A stretch of 47,924 nt of DNA from the NCBI GenBank assembly GCA_002796125.1, contig PCWA01000014.1, positions 1 through 47,924 on the forward strand. Reading direction: 5' to 3'. A program made the translations under genes and the position numbers. Under the pieces are notes generated by a model that worked only from the letters and a program-made list of their open reading frames with translations, did no database searches and was not told the origin of the DNA. This stretch comes from Candidatus Ghiorseimicrobium undicola (GTDB lineage: Bacteria; Omnitrophota; Gorgyraeia; Ghiorseimicrobiales; Ghiorseimicrobiaceae). Each line of letters starts with the position of its first letter. Positions within the stretch are counted from its first letter, which is position 1. Below are positions 1 to 9,309 of this stretch, piece after piece.

Positions 1-40
1 TTAAAAGGTGTTCGCTATGCGCAAGCAATTTTACATATTT

Positions 41-117
41 GGGCGCATAGCTCAGTCGGTTAGAGCATTTGCATCACACGCAAAGGGTCGAGGGTTCGAG
101 TCCTTCTGCGCCCACCA
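41..117 (+). tRNA. tRNA-Val (anticodon CAC), CCA encoded
   Basis: Acceptor GGGCGCA (41-47) pairs with TGCGCCC (107-113); anticodon stem TTTGC/GCAAA with 7-nt loop ATCACAC; GGTTCGAGTCC T-loop; CCA at 115-117. Confidence 0.95.
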
Positions 118-185
118 TAATTTTACATTGCAAAATTTAAGAACTAATAATTCTATGGCGCGGATAGAGGAAACGGAATAAGAGG

Positions 186-908
186 ATGGCGGAAATTTCA
201 ATAAAGGAACAGTTGAGTTATCTGGTCGAGCTTCAGGAAATTGATTTACAAATATATAACCAAAAAAACCGGTTTGACGACATACCGCTGCAGATAGATA
301 AAAAAACTAAAGAATTTGAAAGCAGGAAATCATCGCTAAAGGCGCTGGATGATAAAAAAAATCAGCTTCTTGTCCAAAAAAAAGACGCGGAATTAGAGCT
401 GGCTAGCAAAGAAGAAAATATAACAAAACTGCAAAATCAGCTATTCCAGATAAAAACAAACAAAGAATACACTGCCATGCTTAAAGAAATCGAAGGAGGC
501 AAGGCGGATAAATCGCATATAGAAGATAAGATATTGACTGTAATGCTGCAGCTCGACGGGTTTATTGTAGAGGTACAAAAAGAAAAAGAAAATTTGGCCC
601 AGGAAGAGAAAAAGCTTGCTGCGGAGAACGCAAAATTAAAAGATGAGCAGAAAGTAATAGAAGAAGCGCTTTTGTCCTTAAATAACAAGCGCGGCCAGAT
701 AAGCGTCAAGGTTGATGCGAAAATCCTTAAAATTTATGACCGGATTCTTAAAAATAAGGAAGGCCTTGCTTTGGTTAAGGTGGAAAATTTTGCCTGTCAG
801 GGTTGTTTTATGAATGTGCCGCCGCAGGTGGTTAACGAAATACGCATGCATGAACGCATTGTTACCTGTGAAATGTGTTCGCGGATTTTATACGAAGAGG
901 CGCAATGA
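186..908 (+). CDS. Coiled-coil protein with C-terminal C4-type zinc ribbon (COG1579-like)
   Basis: Long coiled coil followed by CQGCFMNVPPQVVNEIR...CEMCSRILY. Confidence 0.85.
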   Translation: MAEISIKEQLSYLVELQEIDLQIYNQKNRFDDIPLQIDKKTKEFESRKSSLKALDDKKNQLLVQKKDAELELASKEENITKLQNQLFQIKTNKEYTAMLKEIEGGKADKSHIEDKILTVMLQLDGFIVEVQKEKENLAQEEKKLAAENAKLKDEQKVIEEALLSLNNKRGQISVKVDAKILKIYDRILKNKEGLALVKVENFACQGCFMNVPPQVVNEIRMHERIVTCEMCSRILYEEAQ

Positions 909-1330
909 GCGGGGCGGAGATATTTATCGATGGTGCCTCACAGGGTAATCCGGGACACAGCGGGATCGGCGTGGTAATTTTTTCCGGGGATAAAATTATC
1001 GCCGAATTATCAAAATACATCGGCCATGCAACCAATAATATAGCGGAATATTCGGCCCTCATATACGCGCTTGAGGAAGCGTTGATCCGCCATATCTATG
1101 AAATAAGCGTTAAAACAGACAGTGAGTTGCTTTGTAAACAGATAAACCGCGAATATAAAGTAAGAAATAGCGGGTTAAAACCGTATTATGAGCAGGTACG
1201 GCGCCTGATAAAAGGATTTAAACAGTTTGAAATCAAGCATATCGGCCGCCAGTTGAATGCGCGGGCTGATAAATTAGCTACGGTAGCGATAACGCGGCGT
1301 TCAAATGCCCTGGATGAGACCTGTTTATAA
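905..1330 (+). CDS. Ribonuclease HI family protein
   Basis: FIDGASQGNPGHSGIGVVIF, NNIAEYSALIYALEEA, KTDSELL, NARADKLA motifs; ATG at 905 overlaps the preceding stop. Confidence 0.88.
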   Translation: MSGAEIFIDGASQGNPGHSGIGVVIFSGDKIIAELSKYIGHATNNIAEYSALIYALEEALIRHIYEISVKTDSELLCKQINREYKVRNSGLKPYYEQVRRLIKGFKQFEIKHIGRQLNARADKLATVAITRRSNALDETCL

Positions 1331-1820
1331 AACAGCACGGTTAAGGTGGCTGTCCGCCATTGATAAGATGGTGGGAGGAAAGTCCGGGCTCCACAAGGCA
1401 GCGTAGCGGGTAATGCCCGCCCCCAGTACTAATTTTAAGCTAAAATTAGTGCTGGGCGGATATCCGTTATTTAACGGATCCTGAATAGATTCGGGAGAGC
1501 CACAGAGACGAGCCGCCCTATTCTTTCTACATTGCAAGCAATGTAGAAAGAAAGCATAAACAGGGCGGGTGAAACGCGGCAATCTCTACGCGGAGCAAGG
1601 TCATGTAGGAGGCGAGCCTGCCATTTGGCGAGGCGCGAACCAGCCTGGTTCGCTTGAGCCTCGGGTAGACTGCTGAAGATTCCGTAGTAATACGGGATCA
1701 TAGATGAATAGCCATTCACCCCCACACCAACTTCACGCTAAAATTACATGCGATGATTACCCTGTCGTAGAAGTTGGTGCGGGGGTGACAGAACCCGGCT
1801 TACCAGACCTTATCCAGGGC
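1307..1820 (+). ncRNA. rnpB: RNase P RNA (bacterial class A), expanded
   Basis: GGGAGGAAAGTCCGGGCTCC, CCACAGAGACGAGCCGCC, GGGTGAAACGCGGCAATCTCTACGCGGAGCAAGGTC and ACAGAACCCGGCTTA core elements; P1 helix 1307-1318 with 1809-1820. Confidence 0.95.
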
Positions 1821-1901
1821 ATAATTTAGAGCCGCCGCTAAAACCGCCGGGCGGATGATCCTTCCAGCATAAACTCAATAAGCTAAACAGCCATAAAAGT
1901 A

Positions 1902-1930
1902 TTGCGGAAAGTATTTAAATATAGTATAAT
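1902..1930 (+). promoter_or_regulatory. Candidate sigma-70 promoter for yebC
   Basis: TTGCGG (1902-1907), 17-bp spacer, TATAAT (1925-1930). Confidence 0.5.
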
Positions 1931-2018
1931 TTAAATCTTATTAAGCAGTGACTACTTTATTGTAACCAAGGCGAGATTGATTAAATTAAGAAAAGATTGA
2001 ATTTGAGGAGGAAGTAAG

Positions 2019-2765
2019 ATGTCGGGACATTCTAAATGGTCAAGTATTAAACATAAAAAAGCAGCCACTGACGCGAAAAGAGGCGCTTTATTTACAAAGC
2101 TGATTAAAGAAATAACGATCGCGGCAAGAAACGGCGGCGGCAGCCTTGAGACTAACGCTTCTTTACGGACGGCCGTGCAGAAGGCAAAAGGCGCGAATAT
2201 GCCTTCGGACAACATTGACAGGGCGATTAAAAAAGGCACGGGAGAATTACCGGGCGTGGTATATGAATCAATGATATATGAAGGATATGGCGCCGCGGGT
2301 GTCGCTATACTGGTTGAAGTAGTTACCGATAATAAAAACCGCGCTTCCGCTGAAATCCGCAATATATTTTCTAAAAAAGGCGGTAATTTAGCGGGCGCCG
2401 GTTCCGTAAGCTGGATGTTTAGCAAAAAAGGTTATATCCTGGTTGATAAGGGCCGGGTGGAAGAAGATAAGCTTATGGATATAGCGCTTAATGCCGGCGC
2501 TGAGGACATGAAATCTGAGGGCGACAGTTTTGAAATCATCACCGGCCCAGCGGAATTAGAAACCGTAAAACAGAAAATAACAGATAATAATATAGAAGTC
2601 CAATCCGCGGAAGTAACGATGATTCCCGGCTCTACCATAAAAGTTACCGGCCAGGACGCTAAAAGTGTTTTGGCATTAGTAGAGGCGCTTGAAGAGCATG
2701 ACGATGTTCAGAAGGTTCATGCTAATTTTGATATACCTGATGAAGAGCTGGAGCAGACCGCTTAA
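2019..2765 (+). CDS. yebC: YebC/PmpR family DNA-binding protein
   Basis: MSGHSKWSSIKHKKAATDAKRGALFTKLIKEI N-terminus; GGAGG RBS upstream. Confidence 0.97.
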   Translation: MSGHSKWSSIKHKKAATDAKRGALFTKLIKEITIAARNGGGSLETNASLRTAVQKAKGANMPSDNIDRAIKKGTGELPGVVYESMIYEGYGAAGVAILVEVVTDNKNRASAEIRNIFSKKGGNLAGAGSVSWMFSKKGYILVDKGRVEEDKLMDIALNAGAEDMKSEGDSFEIITGPAELETVKQKITDNNIEVQSAEVTMIPGSTIKVTGQDAKSVLALVEALEEHDDVQKVHANFDIPDEELEQTA

Positions 2766-2769
2766 TCCC

Positions 2770-3261
2770 ATGCGTATTTTGGGAATTGACCCGGGTTTAC
2801 GGGTCTGTGGCTATGGATTAATTGAGAATAGTTCCGGCGTTTTAAAAGTTTTGGAAGCCGGCGTAATCACAACCAACCCCAAGCAAACACTTCAGCAGCG
2901 GTTGGATGAAATTTACCGTTCTTTGGCAGAGCTTATAACTGAGTCAAAACCGGATGTAATGATATTGGAAAAACTTTATGCTCACCACCGCCATCCGGCA
3001 ACAGCGTTTTTATTAGGCCATGCCAGGGGCGTAATATGCCTTTTATGCGCGCAGTATAAGCTGGGGCTGGTTGAATATCTGCCGACCAGGATAAAAAAGG
3101 CTATTGTGGGTAATGGCCATGCCGGAAAGCTCCAGATAAAAAACATGATAGAGCGGCTTTTAAATATTAAAGGCGGTAATTACCTTTTTGATGTTACCGA
3201 TGCTTTGGCTTTAGCCGTTGCGCACGCATATATCGCGGCACTTGATAAGCGTAAAAGGTAA
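2770..3261 (+). CDS. ruvC: Crossover junction endodeoxyribonuclease RuvC
   Basis: MRILGIDPGLRVCGYGLIE; HHRHPATAFLLGHARGV; DVTDALALAVAHAY. Start placed at the internal ATG 2770. Confidence 0.95.
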   Translation: MRILGIDPGLRVCGYGLIENSSGVLKVLEAGVITTNPKQTLQQRLDEIYRSLAELITESKPDVMILEKLYAHHRHPATAFLLGHARGVICLLCAQYKLGLVEYLPTRIKKAIVGNGHAGKLQIKNMIERLLNIKGGNYLFDVTDALALAVAHAYIAALDKRKR

Positions 3262-3294
3262 AATTTAAAAACAATATCCCTCGCATAAAGCTTT

Positions 3295-3394
3295 CGGGTT
3301 AAACGCTGCTGCGCAGCCTTTAACCCGATGTGCTTCGGGATAATTCGCGCAGATAATTTACGGAGGTTCTGCAAGAACGACGTAAATTATGCGC
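3295..3394. repeat. Two adjacent nested palindromes in the ruvC-ruvA gap
   Basis: CGGGTTAAA (3295-3303)/TTTAACCCG (3319-3327) with inner GCTGCGCAGC; GCGC..ATAATTTACG (3347-3362)/CGTAAATTATGCGC (3381-3394) with inner GTTCT-GCA-AGAAC. Confidence 0.85.
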
Positions 3395-3401
3395 TCATTA
3401 A

Positions 3402-4028
3402 ATGATTATTCAAGTTGAGGGTAAATTAGTACGCAGCGGGCAGGATTATTTAATCGTAGATATTCAGGGGATATGCTACAAGATATTGGCCGCCCCTATA
3501 TTATTAGACCGCCTTACTGGGCTGGTCGGCTCAGACGGTAAAATAAAACTTATTACATATCATTATTTACAGCAGGACCAGTCAAAGAGCATTCCGGTGC
3601 TCATTGGATTTTTAAACGAAATAGAGAAGGAATTTTTTGAAATATTTATTACAGTTTCCGGTATCGGCCCTAAGGCGGCGCTTAAAGCGCTGATTAAGCC
3701 GATCTCCGCGATTGCCCAATCGATCGATGACGGGGACGTGTCTGCCCTGCGCAGCCTTCCCGGTATCGGCCCGCAGCGTGCCAGGGAAATAATCGCCAAG
3801 CTTCAGGGCAAGGTTGGTAAGTACGGGTTGATTCAGGACCGCCGGGAGGCGCCAAGAGAAAATAAGGCCAGCCAGACAATAAAAGACGAAGCCCTGGATA
3901 TACTGCTGCAGCTGCAATACAAGCGTAGTGAAGCCATGCAGATGATCGAGAAGGCATGCGAGCGTTCCGGAAAGATAGATTCAGTGGAAGCTCTCCTGAA
4001 TGAAATATACAAACAGAGAAAAAAATAA
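3402..4028 (+). CDS. ruvA: Holliday junction branch migration protein RuvA
   Basis: ITVSGIGPKAALKAL, LRSLPGIGPQRAREIIAKLQGKV helix-hairpin-helix motifs. Confidence 0.95.
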   Translation: MIIQVEGKLVRSGQDYLIVDIQGICYKILAAPILLDRLTGLVGSDGKIKLITYHYLQQDQSKSIPVLIGFLNEIEKEFFEIFITVSGIGPKAALKALIKPISAIAQSIDDGDVSALRSLPGIGPQRAREIIAKLQGKVGKYGLIQDRREAPRENKASQTIKDEALDILLQLQYKRSEAMQMIEKACERSGKIDSVEALLNEIYKQRKK

Positions 4029-4675
4029 TGGATGAAAGAAAATATATAATAGAAGCATTTTTATTTTTGGCGGATCGCCCGCTGTTGATTGAACAGGTGC
4101 GGGATATTTTGGAAGATCTTTCTGCCCAGGAAATACGCGATTTATTCCTGGAATTAAAAAACGACTATGAACAGAATGCGCGCGGCCTATGCATAACAGA
4201 AGTAGCCGGTGGGTTCCAGATGGTGACCAACCCCAAATTCGCGCCGTATATTAAAAAATACTACAAGCGCAAAAATGCCGAACGGCTTAGCGGACCGGCG
4301 CTGGAAACCCTGGCCATCGTAGCATACAAACAGCCGATAACCAGGCTGGATATTGAATCTATCCGCGGTGTAAATGTTGACGGGGTAATGAAGCACTTAC
4401 TGGAAAAGGGCCTAATCCGTATTGTCGGCCGCAAGGAAGTGCTGGGACGGCCATTCGTTTATGGCACGACGAGGCAGTTCCTGGAGTATTTTGGTTTGAA
4501 ATCTATTGATGAACTGCCAAACATTAAAGAATTCAGCAGTTTGGCAATCGGCAAAACTCAGGGCGAAAGCGTTAAGGAAAATAATATTGCCGGTGAAGAA
4601 AAACCTTCGCCAGAGGCGGAAGAAGCGCAGGCTCCTGCCGGCTCTGAAAATACCGAGACAAGAGAAGAGAGTTAA
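4028..4675 (+). CDS. scpB: Segregation and condensation protein ScpB
   Basis: LSGPALETLAIVAYKQPITRLDIESIRGVNVDGVMKHLLEKGLIRIVGRKEVLGRPFVYGTT. Confidence 0.95.
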   Translation: MDERKYIIEAFLFLADRPLLIEQVRDILEDLSAQEIRDLFLELKNDYEQNARGLCITEVAGGFQMVTNPKFAPYIKKYYKRKNAERLSGPALETLAIVAYKQPITRLDIESIRGVNVDGVMKHLLEKGLIRIVGRKEVLGRPFVYGTTRQFLEYFGLKSIDELPNIKEFSSLAIGKTQGESVKENNIAGEEKPSPEAEEAQAPAGSENTETREES

Positions 4676-4680
4676 AGATC

Positions 4681-5748
4681 ATGAAAAACAACCTGGAACG
4701 CTTAAGAAAGCAGATAGATTCATTAGACGCTAAATTGGTGGATTTAATCAATCAGCGGGCAAAAATAAGCCAGCAAATCGGCAAGTTTAAGGCGCAAAAA
4801 AAATACCCTGTTTATTCTCCGGAACGAGAAAGTAAAATTATCAGGCGCCTGCGGCATTTGAATAAAGGGCCGATAAATTCCAATAGCCTGGAAGCGATTT
4901 ATCGTGAAATAATGTCCTCTAGCCTGTCTTTGGAAAAATCCATGCGCATATCGTATTTGGGCCCGGAGGCTACTTTTACTCATTTAGCATCATTAAAAAA
5001 ATTCGGCTCATCAGTCAAGTACTTACCGGCGCATACGATAAGCGATGTGTTTATTAATGTTGAGCAGGACTTGGCTGATTATGGCGTTGTTCCGGTTGAA
5101 AATTCCATTGAAGGCGCGATTAATCATACGCTGGATATGCTGGTGGATTCTTCTTTGAGTATTTGCGCGCAAATCAAGCTTTCCGTATCGCATAATCTGC
5201 TTTCGCGCTATAAATTGCCGCAGATCAAGAAAATTTATTCCAACCCGCAGGTATTCGGGCAGTGCCGTTTTTGGTTACGTGCCAACCTGCCTCATGCAGA
5301 ACTGATAGAGGTTTCCAGTACCAGCCGTGCCGCGGAAATTGCCGCTAAAGAGAAAAACTCCGCCTGTATCGCATCCCGGCTTGCCGGAGAGGTATATAAA
5401 CTCGCGCTTGTTGCCGCTTCCATAGAGGATACAAAGCACAACATAACACGTTTTCTGGTTGTCGGAAAAAATGAATCCGGCGCCACCGGCAAAGATAAGA
5501 CATCAATCGCTTTCTCAATCAAAGATAAAGTCGGAGCGCTTCAGGAAATGCTTGCCCCGTTTAAGAAATATAAAATTAATCTTACGAAAATAGAATCCCG
5601 CCCTTCCAAAAGAAAGGCCTGGGATTATTATTTTTTTATTGATCTTGAAGGGCACATGCGGGATAAAAATGTTAAAAGTGCCGTGGATGCGTTAAGCCGC
5701 CAGGCGACTTATCTGCGCGTTCTTGGCTCATATCCTTCCATTGATTAA
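4681..5748 (+). CDS. pheA: Bifunctional chorismate mutase/prephenate dehydratase
   Basis: N-terminal chorismate mutase helices; YLGPEATFTHLA; VPVENSIEGAINHTLD; C-terminal ACT domain. Confidence 0.95.
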   Translation: MKNNLERLRKQIDSLDAKLVDLINQRAKISQQIGKFKAQKKYPVYSPERESKIIRRLRHLNKGPINSNSLEAIYREIMSSSLSLEKSMRISYLGPEATFTHLASLKKFGSSVKYLPAHTISDVFINVEQDLADYGVVPVENSIEGAINHTLDMLVDSSLSICAQIKLSVSHNLLSRYKLPQIKKIYSNPQVFGQCRFWLRANLPHAELIEVSSTSRAAEIAAKEKNSACIASRLAGEVYKLALVAASIEDTKHNITRFLVVGKNESGATGKDKTSIAFSIKDKVGALQEMLAPFKKYKINLTKIESRPSKRKAWDYYFFIDLEGHMRDKNVKSAVDALSRQATYLRVLGSYPSID

Positions 5749-5750
5749 AG

Positions 5751-6287
5751 ATGAATAAATTTTTAAAGATAGCGCGTGTTAAAAAAAGCTTTACCCTAAT
5801 CGAGGCGATGATAGTTGTATTTATTATCGCTATCATAGCCGGCTTGGCTGTGCCATCGTTCTACAACGCTGTAGAAGAGGCGAAGTTTAAAGAAGCGAAA
5901 GCAGTATTAATGTCTATCCGGGGGGCGGAAAAGATTTTTAAGGCGGAGTACGGAAATTTCGTCGGCGTGGATATCAACGCTGCCGCGGCTGCCAAAACGG
6001 CAAATTGGGCGCTTCTAAATATTGAGGTCATAGACACTACTAATTGGAGCTATGGCGCAGACTGGGGATGCGGCTGTTCCCCCGGCGGGGCAGCAGGCAA
6101 TGACCCGGATAATGTGGCAATTATTCCATTTGCCCGTAGGGAGCAAGGGGTTGAAGCAGGCAGATTTATGTACGTTAGGATTACTGACGGATTAATCAGG
6201 GGTACGGCTAATGATCCTCGCCCCGGACAATTAATAAATGGCAGTATCTGTTCTCAAGTGGGTGGAAATTGCGCTTTTCAGCGTTAA
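5751..6287 (+). CDS. Type IV pilin / pseudopilin-like protein
   Basis: KKSFTLIEAMIVVFIIAIIAGLAVPSFYNAVEEAK prepilin N-terminus. Confidence 0.85.
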   Translation: MNKFLKIARVKKSFTLIEAMIVVFIIAIIAGLAVPSFYNAVEEAKFKEAKAVLMSIRGAEKIFKAEYGNFVGVDINAAAAAKTANWALLNIEVIDTTNWSYGADWGCGCSPGGAAGNDPDNVAIIPFARREQGVEAGRFMYVRITDGLIRGTANDPRPGQLINGSICSQVGGNCAFQR

Positions 6288-6290
6288 TAT

Positions 6291-7370
6291 ATGAAAAATT
6301 TAGCCAGACGAAATATCCGTAATCTCGTTGCTTATAAATCAGGTAAGCCGATTAACGAAGTAAAAAGAGAATTAGGATTAAAACGAGTCATAAAGCTTGC
6401 TTCTAATGAAAGCCCGCTTATTTCTTTCAGAGTAAAAAACGCCATAAAAAGAAGCATTTCAGAGATAAACCGTTATCCGGAAGGAAGCTGTTTTTACCTA
6501 CGGCAAAAATTGTCCAAGAAATTCGGCCTTAAGCCGGGTAATTTTGTTTTTGGAAACGGCTCCGATGAGTTGATAGATGTAATAATCAAGACATTTGTTG
6601 AGCAGGACGAAGAAATAATAACTTCCAAAATAAGTTTCCTGGAATATGAAATTGTTGCCAAAATTAACGCACGCCGCGTGATAACCGTTCCGCTTAAAAG
6701 TTTTAAATATGACCTTAAGGCAATTAAGCAAAAGATAACCGCCAAGACCAAAGTTATTTTCATCGCGAATCCGAATAACCCTACGGGTACATATGTTAAC
6801 GCGGGCGAAGTAAGGGAATTTTTAACAGGCTTGCCCGCAAATGTAATCGTTGTTTTTGACGAGGCCTACAATGAATTTGTAGACGCGCCTGATTTTCCCG
6901 ATACCTTCTGCTATCTAAATAAAAAAAACGTAATCATACTACGCACGTTTTCGAAAGTTTACGGCATGGCAGGGCTGCGTATAGGATATGCCGTGGCAGA
7001 GGAGTGTTTAACTAAATTTATGGAGCGGGTCCGGCCGCCTTTTAATGTCAACAGCATCGCTCAGGCATCGGCAGCTGCCGCGCTTTCCGATACCGGCCAT
7101 GTCAGTGCCGCGCGTAAAATAACCCTGGCCCAGAAAAAATACCTTTATGACGCGCTGGATAGGCTTGGGGTTGCATATATTCCAAGCGCCGCTAATTTTA
7201 TTTTAATAAAAGTAGCGAAGAACACGGTTACGGTATTCAGGGAAATGCTGCGTTATGGCGTTATCGTGCGGGACATGGAGCAGTACGGCCTGAATAATTA
7301 TATAAGAGTAACAATCGGTAAACCGGGTGAGAACAGGAAATTCATTGAAGTATTTAAAAAACTATTATAA
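6291..7370 (+). CDS. hisC: Histidinol-phosphate/aromatic aminotransferase
   Basis: KLASNESPL, NPNNPTGTYV, DEAYNEFV, RTFSKVYGMAGLRIGYA. Confidence 0.92.
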   Translation: MKNLARRNIRNLVAYKSGKPINEVKRELGLKRVIKLASNESPLISFRVKNAIKRSISEINRYPEGSCFYLRQKLSKKFGLKPGNFVFGNGSDELIDVIIKTFVEQDEEIITSKISFLEYEIVAKINARRVITVPLKSFKYDLKAIKQKITAKTKVIFIANPNNPTGTYVNAGEVREFLTGLPANVIVVFDEAYNEFVDAPDFPDTFCYLNKKNVIILRTFSKVYGMAGLRIGYAVAEECLTKFMERVRPPFNVNSIAQASAAAALSDTGHVSAARKITLAQKKYLYDALDRLGVAYIPSAANFILIKVAKNTVTVFREMLRYGVIVRDMEQYGLNNYIRVTIGKPGENRKFIEVFKKLL

Positions 7371-7391
7371 GTATTTTTAAGCGGGGGAAGC

Positions 7392-8408
7392 ATGATTATT
7401 GTTCTTAAAGCGAATGCCACGCAGGCGGAGATAGAACATATTGTTGAGCGGATAACCAAATTGGGTTTAAAACCTGTTCTGTCTACGGGGGTTGAGCGTA
7501 CCCTTATCGGTGTAATAGGGCCGGAGGATGTCTTGAGGGTAACGCCGCTTGAAGTTTTTCCCGGCGTTGATAAAGTTTTACAGGTTCTTGCCCCTTATAA
7601 ACTGGTATCGCGCGAATTTAAAAAAGAAAATTCGGTTATTAAAATTAAAGATGATCTCGTTATCGGATCAAAAAAAATCGTGATTATGGCAGGTCCTTGT
7701 TCGGTAGAAAGCCGTGAAAGTATTTTTGAAATTGCCAAAGCGGTCAAAGCCGCCGGAGCAGACGTGCTGCGCGGGGGCGCCTTTAAACCAAGGACTTCGC
7801 CGTATAGCTTCCAGGGCCTGGGAGAAGAGGGCCTGAAGTATCTTAGGGATGCCGCGAATGAATTCGGCCTTTCGGTAGTTACTGAGGTTATGGACGCCAG
7901 AGACGTAACCCTGGTTGAAAAATATGCCGATATATTACAGATAGGCGCGCGCAACATGCAGAATTTTACCTTGTTAAAAGAGGTTGGGATGACCAGAAAG
8001 CCTGTTTTGCTTAAGCGCGGGTTATCTTCTACGGTAAAGGATTTACTGATGAGCGCCGAGTATATATTATCACAGGGCAATCTTGATGTGATACTTTGCG
8101 AGCGGGGCATACGCACGTTTGAGGATTTTACGCGCAATACTCTTGATGTTTCCGCTGTCCCTGCGGTAAAACAATTATCCCATCTGCCGATAATAATTGA
8201 CCCGTCTCATGCGGCCGGAAAGTGGAATTTGGTCGCCCCGCTTGCCAAAGCAGGGCTTGCCGCCGGCTGTGACGGCTTGATTATCGAAGTGCATAACCGG
8301 CCGGAGGAGGCGTTTTCTGACGGCACGCAGTCATTATTGCCGCAAAAATTTTCACAGTTGATAAAAGAACTCGCGGCAGTGGCCAAGGCCGTAGGCAGAG
8401 AAGTGTGA
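7392..8408 (+). CDS. aroF: 3-deoxy-7-phosphoheptulonate synthase (DAHP synthase, AroF-like)
   Basis: MAGPCSVESRESIFEIA; GAFKPRTSPYSFQGLGEEGLKYL; IIDPSHAAGKWNLV. Confidence 0.95.
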   Translation: MIIVLKANATQAEIEHIVERITKLGLKPVLSTGVERTLIGVIGPEDVLRVTPLEVFPGVDKVLQVLAPYKLVSREFKKENSVIKIKDDLVIGSKKIVIMAGPCSVESRESIFEIAKAVKAAGADVLRGGAFKPRTSPYSFQGLGEEGLKYLRDAANEFGLSVVTEVMDARDVTLVEKYADILQIGARNMQNFTLLKEVGMTRKPVLLKRGLSSTVKDLLMSAEYILSQGNLDVILCERGIRTFEDFTRNTLDVSAVPAVKQLSHLPIIIDPSHAAGKWNLVAPLAKAGLAAGCDGLIIEVHNRPEEAFSDGTQSLLPQKFSQLIKELAAVAKAVGREV

Positions 8409-8451
8409 TAGTTAACGGCGAAGCCGGCAGGCATCGCTATTTCAAAAAAAT

Positions 8452-9309
8452 ATGGCAAGATTATTTAAAAAAGTCGCGATAGTCGGCATTGGTTTGATTG
8501 GCGGGTCTTTGGGTATGGCTATCAGGCAACGCGGCATAGCATCCCGGGTAATCGGAATATCCCGCACAAAAAAAACGATTAATAAAGCGAAGAAGGCGGG
8601 AGCAATTGACGATGGCTTTTGTGATTTTAAGCCGCTGAGCGATTGCGAGCTTATAATATTATGCTCTCCGGTTAATATAATAATTAATACGCTTTCAAAG
8701 ATAAAACCTTTTATTTCACCCGGGACGATAATAACCGATGTCGGCAGTACAAAATCGGAGATTGTTAAATCAGCAGGCATGATTTTGCCTAAAGGCGCTG
8801 ATTTTATAGGTGCCCATCCTTTGGCAGGTTCAGAAAAAAGCGGGATTGTTAACGCTAATGGAGGGCTTTTTGAAAAATCATTATGCGTATTAACTCCCTT
8901 GAAAGCGAACAGCAAAAAAAATATCCGCAGGTTGGAATCTTTCTGGCTTGCGCTTGGATCGCGAGTGAGTTTTTTGACGCCTTCGGCGCATGATAAAATC
9001 ACTTCCTTTACCAGCCATCTTCCGCATTTGATTGCCTTTAACCTTCTGGAATCGATACCGGCCGTTGATTTGAGATATGCCGCAAGCGGGTTAAGAGATG
9101 CTACGCGTATTGCCGCGTCGGACCCTTTGGTCTGGGCGGATATATTTATCAGCAACCGCGCCGCTATTCTTAAATCAGCCGGTAAATTTCAAACGCACTT
9201 TGATAAGTTTTTAAAATTACTTAAAAGCGGGGATTCCAAACGCATTATTCAAGTGATCAAAAAAGCTAAATTTAAACGGGATACTTTTTTAAACAAGGTT
9301 AATGAATGA
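8452..9309 (+). CDS. tyrA: Prephenate dehydrogenase
   Basis: VAIVGIGLIGGSLGMAIRQRG; TDVGSTKSEIV; GAHPLAGSEKSGI; TSHLPHLIAF. Confidence 0.93.
   Translation: MARLFKKVAIVGIGLIGGSLGMAIRQRGIASRVIGISRTKKTINKAKKAGAIDDGFCDFKPLSDCELIILCSPVNIIINTLSKIKPFISPGTIITDVGSTKSEIVKSAGMILPKGADFIGAHPLAGSEKSGIVNANGGLFEKSLCVLTPLKANSKKNIRRLESFWLALGSRVSFLTPSAHDKITSFTSHLPHLIAFNLLESIPAVDLRYAASGLRDATRIAASDPLVWADIFISNRAAILKSAGKFQTHFDKFLKLLKSGDSKRIIQVIKKAKFKRDTFLNKVNE

Noticed and set aside
1325-1725. Minus-strand ORFs 1325-1582 and 1471-1725
   Set aside because: They lie inside the RNase P RNA.
8442-9155. 237-aa minus-strand ORF
   Set aside because: Fully antisense to the clear tyrA gene; no recognisable family; likely shadow ORF. 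Same reasoning for most other minus-strand ORFs in the track.
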